This document shows positions 23,569-29,274 of a stretch of 29,274 bases of DNA, piece after piece (the first letter of the stretch is position 1; each line of letters starts with the position of its first letter). Source of the stretch: a virus; the IMG/VR virus record IMGVR_UViG_3300025655_000201, positions 1 through 29,274 of that record. One strand, given 5' to 3'. A program made the translations under genes and the position numbers. The notes under the pieces were generated by a model, which saw only the letters and a list, made by a program, of their open reading frames with translations, did not search any database and was not told the DNA's origin.

Positions 23569-24449
23569 TAGTAAGTAGTGAATATGGGCGGCTCTTCAAT
23601 CTCAGAAAGAAGCTGCTCTTCAAGCATCTCTTTTTCTTTCTCAGACTCAGCGATCAGCGCAGCACCGTTCAGTTGTGCGCCACCTTGTGGGGATGGCAGA
23701 GTTGCGTACTTACCTCTAATCTCCCCGAGAATTCCTTTTGCAATAGCAAGAGAATATTTTTGGATCCAGTTTACAAAGTAATGATGTAAAGTATCAGTGT
23801 TCAAGCTCTTGTACTCAATAACTACATCCTCTTCGTCCCCGTCAACTGGGGTTGGGTATATCATAAGATATTTGCTGTTTACAACCTGAAAAGATCCTTC
23901 TCTTCCAAGAATCTTACGAATCATTTTCAGATGCATCTTCAGAAGTAGGAAATCGCTTACAGCATAATCATTGAATAAGAAGTTATCTTGAAAATACTTG
24001 ATGAAGAAATCCATCTCCAAAGATTGATTGGCAAGAGGTATACTCAGTAAGGATTTCTTATATGCGGCGTATCTGAAGTTGTTTACCATGAATGAAGGAA
24101 GTTCATACATGTTTACTCCTGATTGAGTTTTAAACGCTGCTAATTGAGTACACCAGTCTGGGGCGTGATAATCGAGTTTACTTATTGCTTCATCTATCGC
24201 AATAAGAATTTGAAAATCATCAAGCTCTACCCGAACAACAGGGTGTCCTAGGCGAGCCTTTATGAAATCACGAATTAACGTATAAAATCTATTGAATTCG
24301 ATGTTATCAGAAAAATATCTCCGATTCAAAGAATCGTAAGGAATATCGCCAGAAGGAGCTGTAAATGAAGAGGCGTTATTACCAGCCCCATATCGATCAA
24401 CTACAAATGGTCCCCAAGTAAAATTAGGTTTTACAGGTGCGCTTGCCAT
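23568..24449 (-). CDS. 13: Head completion/neck protein, gp13-like
   Basis: The 293-aa protein resembles T4 gp13 (309 aa), which joins the portal vertex to the tail. The recognisable part is the C-terminal region: YFVNWIQKYSLAIAKGILGE, then IRGKYATLPSPQGGAQLNG and a long helix (AESEKEKEMLEEQLLSEIEE). The N-terminal half has an aromatic-rich region with NRFYTLIRDFIKARLGHP. It follows the capsid gene across a hairpin, and its stop overlaps the gp15-like start. Confidence 0.72.
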   Translation of the reverse strand: MASAPVKPNFTWGPFVVDRYGAGNNASSFTAPSGDIPYDSLNRRYFSDNIEFNRFYTLIRDFIKARLGHPVVRVELDDFQILIAIDEAISKLDYHAPDWCTQLAAFKTQSGVNMYELPSFMVNNFRYAAYKKSLLSIPLANQSLEMDFFIKYFQDNFLFNDYAVSDFLLLKMHLKMIRKILGREGSFQVVNSKYLMIYPTPVDGDEEDVVIEYKSLNTDTLHHYFVNWIQKYSLAIAKGILGEIRGKYATLPSPQGGAQLNGAALIAESEKEKEMLEEQLLSEIEEPPIFTTY

Positions 24450-24466
24450 GTCATAATTATATATGG

Positions 24467-24497
24467 AAGAAGCCCAGCCAAATTAGCTGGGCTTCTT
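24467..24497 (-). terminator. Strong hairpin after the capsid gene
   Basis: AAGAAGCCCAGC and GCTGGGCTTCTT form a perfect 12-bp stem (24467-24478 with 24486-24497) around a 7-nt loop, about 20 nt past the gp23 stop. No T-run follows, but CCATATATAATTATG, a promoter-like string, lies between it and the next ATG at 24449. It could stop most capsid transcripts or protect the 3' end of the capsid mRNA. Confidence 0.65.
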
Positions 24498-24518
24498 GAA
24501 CATCAATCCAAATTAGGA

Positions 24519-26129
24519 TCAGCTGTATAGTGAGGTGTCGCCATACCGACCAGCCTTCTGGAACGGAGTCAGTAGGTAACGGCTATCAGCACCGACGATA
24601 CGGATGATTCTGTAGAACCGAGAAGCGGGGTTGATTTGAGCAGTCGCGTAGCGAGTGATCAGACCCTTTCTTGGTTGGAAAGTCTCAGGATCAGTGATGG
24701 TTGGTAGCATTTGGAGTGGAATGTAAGGAGCGTATACGAAACCAGCATCCATTGGTGAGCTACCCTTGTAACCCATTAGAATTTCATCTTCAGGGTACAG
24801 AGGATCAACGTAGACGTCGTACTGACCCATCCACTTGCCCTTGTAGACCATGGTAGCACCGAGTTGTCCAGCGGATTCGGCTGGTAGACCACCCTCTAGC
24901 TTGGCAGCTGAGGAGAGCATAGCAGCAACGAAGGGTGAACAGACTAGGTAGTTACCAGCCCCACGAAGAGTAGTTCTGTAGATGTCCTGGGCAGCGAAGT
25001 TGATTACAGCAAGTAGGTTGCTGTATACTTCACCGACGTGACGAGGAGCCAGACCGAGAGCGGTAGTACCAAAGTCTACGAAGAAGACGTTGGAGCCGTG
25101 CTGCTCTGTTGGCATTGTTTGGTTTTCTTGACCAGTGTTTGATCCAGCAACTCCGGTCTCATCAGCGGGAGTGTTTGAACCGTAGGGCTGATCGTAGTTG
25201 AAGGAACCCATTGCACCAGCATCACCAAAACCATCAGCAGCAAAGCTGTTGGCGTTGGCTTGGTTTTGGTAATCCCATAGACCGCCACCGATTGGATCTC
25301 CGGTAGCGAAATCAGTACCCCAACCGTAAGCAATGTTACGAAGTGATTCAACCAGTTCACGGTCAATTTCAAGAGCAACTTCCTTTGAGAGAAGTTCAGT
25401 TAGCTCACGCTCAAGATCGAGGTTGTGGTAAGCACGAAGATCCTGTGAGGCTTCAAGAGTCCATAGAGCGCGGAACTTACGAGTCCGTGCAGTTACTGAC
25501 TGCTGCTCGATGGTGAAGTTTACTTCAGGAATACCAGAACCGCTCAGACGCTCACCAGCAGATACGAAGTATTGAGGACCAACTATGTTGCTCTTGGGGA
25601 AAGCAGCGATTTGGCCACCAACAGTGCCTGAAGTCCAGGTAGTCTTATCTCCAGCAGATAGACCGGAGTAAGCAAAGTTTCCTGAAGCTACTGAGCCAGC
25701 GGTGCTATCCAGAGTACCTAAGTTGCTTTGAGTTCCAGCAACACGACCACCGTAGAGTAGACGGTACTTGGAGTAGACTACTTCGGAGCGACGGGCGCCG
25801 TTTTGATCAACACCAGCGCGGTTGTATCCCAGGTAGAAAATCTGAGAAACAGGACCTTGCATAGGCTGAACGCCGACGATCTTGTTAGCGATTAGTTCCG
25901 GGAATACCCGGCGAACGAGAGGGAAAGCGAACTTCTGGAAAGTACCTAAGTTACCAACGGTAGTTGCCTCTTCAAGTGTCCCATATTCACGAGCCTTCTC
26001 GGTAAGAATGCTCTTGGCCTGGTTCTCAAGAAGAACTGCGGTGGTTTGACGTATATTGGCGTCTTCGATACCTTCTAATAGTGGCTCCCACTTCTCACAA
26101 AGAGATTGACTTAATTCGTTGTTCAACAT
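24519..26129 (-). CDS. 23: Major capsid protein, gp23-like
   Basis: The 536-aa protein is a HK97-fold capsid subunit of the T4 type. The N-terminus (LCEKWEPLLEGIEDANIRQTTA, broken by ENQAKSIL) aligns with T4 gp23 LLNKWKPLLEG...ENQ. Further blocks are PLVRRVFPELIANKIVGVQP, PVSQIFYLGYN, YNLDLERELTELLSKEVALEIDRE with H-N-LDLE, and the C-terminal SRFYRIIRIVGADSRYL. T4 gp23 has 521 residues. A likely gp21 cleavage site is L52-E-E54|A55, removing the N-terminal propeptide. The ATG overlaps the scaffold stop by one base and has no Shine-Dalgarno sequence, so translation probably depends on the scaffold gene. Confidence 0.95.
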   Translation of the reverse strand: MLNNELSQSLCEKWEPLLEGIEDANIRQTTAVLLENQAKSILTEKAREYGTLEEATTVGNLGTFQKFAFPLVRRVFPELIANKIVGVQPMQGPVSQIFYLGYNRAGVDQNGARRSEVVYSKYRLLYGGRVAGTQSNLGTLDSTAGSVASGNFAYSGLSAGDKTTWTSGTVGGQIAAFPKSNIVGPQYFVSAGERLSGSGIPEVNFTIEQQSVTARTRKFRALWTLEASQDLRAYHNLDLERELTELLSKEVALEIDRELVESLRNIAYGWGTDFATGDPIGGGLWDYQNQANANSFAADGFGDAGAMGSFNYDQPYGSNTPADETGVAGSNTGQENQTMPTEQHGSNVFFVDFGTTALGLAPRHVGEVYSNLLAVINFAAQDIYRTTLRGAGNYLVCSPFVAAMLSSAAKLEGGLPAESAGQLGATMVYKGKWMGQYDVYVDPLYPEDEILMGYKGSSPMDAGFVYAPYIPLQMLPTITDPETFQPRKGLITRYATAQINPASRFYRIIRIVGADSRYLLTPFQKAGRYGDTSLYS

Positions 26130-26698
26130 TATTTTGAAAGTTTGATTACGTCTTCTGTGAGGAAGATATTATTAGCCGCTTCCGCTGAGGGACGGCTCGA
26201 ATCGGTTTCGTTAGTAATAACAACAGCAGCTTCTGAGGACTTGAATGGTAGTTTTGCATTCTCAGTTAACTGTGCGTTAGCTTCATTGAGACTCTCGACC
26301 TTATCGGTTAGCATAGAGTTCTCATGGAGAGTGTTCTTTAACTTGAAGTTTAGCTGCTCAACACTCTCTTGAAGTTCGTCGATAGTTTTTTGTTGCTCAG
26401 AAACAACGGAATCAACATCCTTAGACTCAACCTCCTGGGCAACAAGAGCGCGAATGGTTTCATAAATTTGATAACCACGAAGAACTTCGTCTTCAGCTTC
26501 AAGCTCTTGACGAGCCACATTCTTTAGCTCGTTGATCTTTGAACGAAGGAAGCCACTAACTTTAGTTTCTAAAAGCTTTACTTCTTTGGCGATGCCTTCC
26601 TGGATCGCACCCTCAACGATGGAACGGACTTCTTCAAGCCCTGTTTCGGAGAGTCCGTCAGGTAGAAGTTGTGCGATTTTTTCTATTGTATCTTTCAT
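26129..26698 (-). CDS. 22: Prohead scaffold protein, gp22-like
   Basis: The 189-aa protein is almost entirely helical and charged, with a heptad-like coiled coil at about 95-145 (VVSEQQKTIDELQESVEQL and on). It sits between the gp21 protease and gp23 capsid genes, the T4 order, and scaffold proteins in this position are poorly conserved coiled coils. Several L-x-E strings would be cleaved by gp21 during maturation. TAGGAG lies 8 nt before the ATG. It is shorter than T4 gp22 (269 aa). Identity rests mainly on position and composition. Confidence 0.78.
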   Translation of the reverse strand: MKDTIEKIAQLLPDGLSETGLEEVRSIVEGAIQEGIAKEVKLLETKVSGFLRSKINELKNVARQELEAEDEVLRGYQIYETIRALVAQEVESKDVDSVVSEQQKTIDELQESVEQLNFKLKNTLHENSMLTDKVESLNEANAQLTENAKLPFKSSEAAVVITNETDSSRPSAEAANNIFLTEDVIKLSK

Positions 26699-26714
26699 GG
26701 AAAAACTCCTACTG

Positions 26715-26729
26715 CTTATATTTACTTAG
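26715..26729 (-). promoter_or_regulatory. Candidate late promoter of the scaffold-capsid genes
   Basis: The minus strand reads CTAAGTAAATATAAG, ending 16 nt before the scaffold ATG, with TAGGAG between. It shares the CTAARTAAANATA pattern with 22704-22717 and 28935-28948. It is in the one sizeable gap (54 bp) between protease and scaffold genes. Confidence 0.45.
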
Positions 26730-26752
26730 CCCGATAAAAAAAAGTGCTTTTT

Positions 26753-27355
26753 TTAGCCTAAAAGTCTACGTAAAGCAGCAATATATATTTTTTCTGATAT
26801 TAATGGATCATTCACGTCCACATGAGCGCGATTCTCCATTAGTGATTTGTGTTCTACTAGCTCCGGGAAAGCGGTCTGGCAGGAAGGGTCGGCTACCATA
26901 TCCCAGGTAATCATTTTTAGATTATCCTGAACTCGATAGGCATTCTCCTTCATATCAAACTCTACGCTTCCAGTAGCTCGGGAAGAAATACCAATACGAA
27001 CTCCAGCTTTGGCGAGTTCTTGTAGAATTCTTCCAGAAGGTGTATCAAGGAACTCAGCCTCTCCGACGAGGCGGTTTCCTTCCATACGAAGATCTGTAAT
27101 TATGTGGGAGACATTAGCTAAGTGAACAACTTCATCGCTAGGATGATCTAGTTCACCACAAAGTCGGCGCTGCTGAATTAGCGGCTGCAAGTTCTTTACC
27201 TCTCTCTCCAGTAAACGGCGTTCATAGATTCTTTTGTTTCCGTTTATTGTTTCAGCCTCACTGAAGATTCCGCGAACTTTCATTGTTCTTCTTCCTTTAC
27301 CTTCGCTAAGGATTTGAAGCGGCTGGAAATCGTTGAAGTCGCGTAGAAGTGCCAT
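26753..27355 (-). CDS. 21: Prohead core protease, gp21-like
   Basis: A serine protease of the U9/herpes-type fold that matures the prohead by cleaving scaffold and capsid after L-x-E. The 200 residues match T4 gp21 (212 aa): KVRGIFSEAETINGNKRIY, CGELDHPSDE with catalytic H71, VGEAEFLDTPSGR, and GISSRATGSV with the nucleophile at S124/S125, then MITWDMVADPSCQTA. It starts on the last base of the upstream gene's stop codon. The expected order core-protease-scaffold-capsid is kept. Confidence 0.95.
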   Translation of the reverse strand: MALLRDFNDFQPLQILSEGKGRRTMKVRGIFSEAETINGNKRIYERRLLEREVKNLQPLIQQRRLCGELDHPSDEVVHLANVSHIITDLRMEGNRLVGEAEFLDTPSGRILQELAKAGVRIGISSRATGSVEFDMKENAYRVQDNLKMITWDMVADPSCQTAFPELVEHKSLMENRAHVDVNDPLISEKIYIAALRRLLG

Positions 27356-27870
27356 TATTGTGTTCTCCCTAAATACGCAATAAAATCATTTGAATGATCT
27401 TTCTTTGCTTTAACAGGTTCTTTCTTTGTTCTCTTTTTGGGTTGTTTGGATACGTTAGTGTTTCCTGGAATAGTTACCTTTTTAGGATCCATCCCAGGCT
27501 TACCTCCAGCCATGTTTACGCCAATACACCCAACAGTAGTGGCTTCTTGAATCCTCTCAATTATTTTTTTGGCTTCCGAAAGAATCCGAAGATCTTCTTC
27601 AGAAATCGAAATGCTTTGGGTAGAAGGGCTAGTATTGCTTGTATTTTCAGTAATAGGTTCATCTTGTATTTCCTCTACTTTTATTCCAGTGCTTTCTTTT
27701 ATTAGTGCCATTCTTTGAGCGTCAGACATTTCAACTAACTTATCATTCGGATCCATGGCTGGCATATGTGCTTGGTGTCCTTGTGATGGATCATAAGGAT
27801 TCTTGGTGGGGTCGGTTAACGCTCCACCAAGAATCTGATCAGCTAGTTCCATGTATGATTTATTCATCAA
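27355..27870 (-). CDS. Unrecognised protein in the prohead-core position
   Basis: The 171-aa protein shows no known motif. The N-terminus (NKSYMELADQILGGAL) is helical; the next 60 residues are polar with repeated Asp/Pro; a helix SEEDLRILSEAKKIIERIQEATTVG lies at about 89-113; and the C-terminus is very basic (KQPKKRTKKEPVKAKK). It lies directly upstream of the gp21-like protease, where T4 encodes the small core proteins gp67 and gp68. A basic internal head protein fits composition and place, but it is not established. Confidence 0.7.
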   Translation of the reverse strand: MMNKSYMELADQILGGALTDPTKNPYDPSQGHQAHMPAMDPNDKLVEMSDAQRMALIKESTGIKVEEIQDEPITENTSNTSPSTQSISISEEDLRILSEAKKIIERIQEATTVGCIGVNMAGGKPGMDPKKVTIPGNTNVSKQPKKRTKKEPVKAKKDHSNDFIAYLGRTQ

Positions 27871-28274
27871 TTATAATATTTGCGGGGGTCAGGGTGAGTA
27901 ATTAGAGATTGTTTGGTTGTAGGAGTGCCTAGTCTGTCTTGTGGTCTTGGTGGAGGTATTTTTATTTTGTCTCGCGGAGTTGGCTTAGCGATTCCTCGTT
28001 CACTTTTTGGTTTATCACCAGTCATTATTTTATCAATATCACCCTCTTTTAGTTTTTTACGTTTTTGTAAAACTTCTTTTATTTTTTGTTGCTTTGATTC
28101 TTTTGGCGAAGTAGGGTTGGTAGATCCGCTTCCAACCTTCATCTTAGCTTTTTCATCAGCAGTAAGAGGTCCGCGTTCACCTACAGGTTTTGTATCCTTA
28201 GGTGTTATATCTTTCATTGGAGCAAGACTTGCTTCAATCAATCTCTTACGGAGATCATCGTTTATGTAAACCAT
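27867..28274 (-). CDS. Unrecognised basic, Pro/Lys-rich protein
   Basis: From the ATG at 28274 the protein has 135 residues; AAAGGAG lies 9-10 nt upstream. A GTG at 28283 would add three residues but leaves almost no spacing to that site. The sequence is low in hydrophobic residues, rich in Lys, Pro, Asp and Gly, with PPPRPQDRLGTPTTK near the end, and is probably disordered. It overlaps the next gene by 4 bp. Position suggests a head-core or DNA-binding internal protein; the function is unknown. Confidence 0.65.
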   Translation of the reverse strand: MVYINDDLRKRLIEASLAPMKDITPKDTKPVGERGPLTADEKAKMKVGSGSTNPTSPKESKQQKIKEVLQKRKKLKEGDIDKIMTGDKPKSERGIAKPTPRDKIKIPPPRPQDRLGTPTTKQSLITHPDPRKYYN

Positions 28275-28279
28275 TTTTC

Positions 28280-28912
28280 TCACGCTCCTTTGTCGTCGGA
28301 ATTTACATCGCCATGAGCGCCAGCAGCTTTTTTGGCAGCTTTATCAGAAGCTACTTTCACGCCTTTAGTAACTTTATCTACATCCTTCTTTAGGCTTGGG
28401 TTTTTATCAAGCTCATCCGGGTTGGTTCCCTGAAGTGATGCGGCTGGTTTCGGGGCGGGCTTTCCAGCAGCAGCGTCAGCCTTTGCTCTTGCGATAACCC
28501 GTTTCAGTGCCTCGGAATCAGCTTCATTCAGCTTGATAAAAGTCTCGTCCTCGTAATCATACACATCGCCAAGAGTGTACTCTGTGTTCTGGAAAGAGAC
28601 GTTTTCAACAAACATATCTTCGTGAGACTCGTTGATTTCCATAGCGACATCACTGTCTAGTTCAAAGGAACGAAGGAAAAGCTCGCCGTCAATTTCGTAG
28701 ACTTCATCTTCTAGAGCAAAAATAGAGCCATCCCATTCGTAAAGTGAGACTTCAGTCTCATCTACTTCCGGCTCTTGGGTTTCAACGGATTCAGTAAGGT
28801 TCTCTTCTGGTTCTGGGTTTACAAAACCTAAACTCTCTAGAAGAGAATTGCGGAGTTCGTCAGTAAGACTAGCTTGACCGCAAGTGTTATTTTCATTTAC
28901 GATGTATCTCAT
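28280..28912 (-). CDS. Unrecognised protein with acidic N-terminal two-thirds and basic tail
   Basis: The 210-aa protein has an acidic N-terminal 135 residues with repeated E/D-rich beta-like units (EDEVYEIDGELFLRSFELD; EYTLGDVYDYEDETFIKLNE) and a basic Ala/Lys-rich tail (about 140-210: KRVIARAKADAAAGKPAPK onwards). No catalytic motif is visible. It lies in the late structural block upstream of the gp21-like protease and probably forms part of the prohead core. A promoter-like motif and a small hairpin lie upstream of its ATG; no Shine-Dalgarno sequence is seen. Confidence 0.7.
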   Translation of the reverse strand: MRYIVNENNTCGQASLTDELRNSLLESLGFVNPEPEENLTESVETQEPEVDETEVSLYEWDGSIFALEDEVYEIDGELFLRSFELDSDVAMEINESHEDMFVENVSFQNTEYTLGDVYDYEDETFIKLNEADSEALKRVIARAKADAAAGKPAPKPAASLQGTNPDELDKNPSLKKDVDKVTKGVKVASDKAAKKAAGAHGDVNSDDKGA

Positions 28913-28922
28913 TTTACTAAGG

Positions 28923-28948
28923 GGGATTTTATCCCTATTTTTATTTAG
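28923..28948 (-). promoter_or_regulatory. Candidate late promoter plus 5'-leader hairpin
   Basis: The minus strand reads CTAAATAAAAATAG (28935-28948), then a 5-bp hairpin GGGAT-AAA-ATCCC (28923-28935), then the ATG at 28912. The motif matches those at 22704-22717 and 26715-26729. The hairpin lies between promoter and start and could affect translation. Confidence 0.4.
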
Positions 28949-28956
28949 TGTTCAAA

Positions 28957-29274
28957 CTATAGTTTATCTTCTTTTTTGCTGAATAGTTTTGTTTTTGGGA
29001 CTCCTGTCTTTATCCAGCCTCTGAAGCGTTTACTAAGAAATGGTATTAGAATAAAAATGATAAGATACCATTTACTAGCAGTTTCTATTAAATTTGAGGT
29101 TTCCTTTATGGTAGATGCTGTCTCTCCTTGAGAAGCTCCTGCTAAGACTGGTTGTTCTTCGCTATCTGGAAACGTTGTTTGACCTACAGCCACTCCTGTG
29201 GCTGCTCCAGCTGCCGCTAATCCAGGACCACCTAAACTTCCAGTAGCTCCACCAATAGCCCCTCCAATAATGGG
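28957..29274 (-). CDS. Membrane protein with glycine-zipper segment (N-terminus outside window)
   Basis: The frame is open to the right edge, so the gene is partial; 105 codons plus stop are visible. An in-frame GTG at 29191-29193 is an unlikely start because coding-like sequence continues upstream: a Gly/Ala-rich run (IIGGAIGGATGSLGGPG and LAAAGAATG), typical of glycine-zipper membrane helices. A second segment WYLIIFILIPFL (about 68-79 of the visible part) is a clear transmembrane helix, followed by a basic tail (SKRFRGWIK...SKKEDKL). The topology suits a small membrane or membrane-puncturing virion protein. The family is not recognised. Confidence 0.6.
   Translation of the reverse strand, partial: PIIGGAIGGATGSLGGPGLAAAGAATGVAVGQTTFPDSEEQPVLAGASQGETASTIKETSNLIETASKWYLIIFILIPFLSKRFRGWIKTGVPKTKLFSKKEDKL

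Noticed and set aside
20166-26129. Plus-strand ORFs inside the structural block
   Set aside because: They lie opposite clearly conserved sheath, neck and capsid sequence and show no family features or start signals.
28957-29193. Complete 78-aa protein starting at GTG 29193
   Set aside because: The frame stays open to the window edge and encodes a Gly/Ala-rich membrane-like segment, so the gene is more likely cut by the window.
1-29274. tRNA genes, CRISPR arrays and insertion sequences
   Set aside because: No cloverleaf-like sequences, regularly spaced repeats or transposase motifs were seen; gaps between genes are too short for most RNA genes.

Overview
The window is a stretch of a lytic, contractile-tailed phage genome (myovirus) of the T4 superfamily, but a distant member. 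Head and tail genes are recognisably T4-like: gp21 protease, gp22 scaffold, gp23 capsid, gp13 neck, gp15 sheath stabiliser, gp18 sheath and gp19 tube. Replication is partly T4-like (gp32-type ssDNA-binding protein, DnaB/gp41-type helicase, gp46/gp47) and partly not: the DNA polymerase is family A rather than family B. Nucleotide metabolism uses a class II (B12-type) ribonucleotide reductase and a dUTPase. The host cannot be read from the sequence.

Nearly all genes lie on the minus strand and are tightly packed with overlapping stops and starts, so transcription runs right to left. From the right edge: a partial Gly/Ala-rich membrane protein, three unrecognised genes in the position of prohead-core genes, gp21, gp22, gp23, gp13, gp15, a 58-aa protein, gp18, gp19 and a 763-aa unrecognised protein (17102-29274). 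The middle (14.6-17.2 kb) contains two small plus-strand genes, a gp55-like sigma factor and a PD-(D/E)XK nuclease. Each faces a minus-strand neighbour across a 15-17 bp gap containing CTATTATAG, and each overlaps the next gene tail to tail. The replication block (3.5-15.6 kb) holds the exonuclease half of PolA, glutamine synthetase, the polymerase half of PolA, gp47, gp46, a GroES-like co-chaperonin, RNR, a zinc-binding protein, dUTPase, helicase, a metallopeptidase-like protein, a coiled-coil protein and the gp32-like protein. A terminator follows. The left end has an HNH endonuclease and three glycosyltransferase genes, the last cut by the window edge.

The most unusual points are these. 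(1) The family A polymerase is split inside its 3'-5' exonuclease domain. Exo I and Exo II, with a UDG-like N-terminal domain, are on one polypeptide and Exo III plus the polymerase domain on another, with a complete type II glutamine synthetase gene between, all translationally coupled. (2) The 381-aa glycosyltransferase has lost a normal start. A 9-codon leader with its own Shine-Dalgarno sequence ends at a stop, a GC-rich nested hairpin follows, and the conserved coding sequence resumes in another frame, just downstream of an HNH endonuclease flanked by 11-bp direct repeats. This resembles the T4 gene 60 bypass/homing-endonuclease cassette. (3) Candidate late-promoter motifs related to T4 TATAAATA recur before genes, once inside the loop of a hairpin that would mask a ribosome binding site.

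All functional calls rest on motif recognition by eye; no searches were run.
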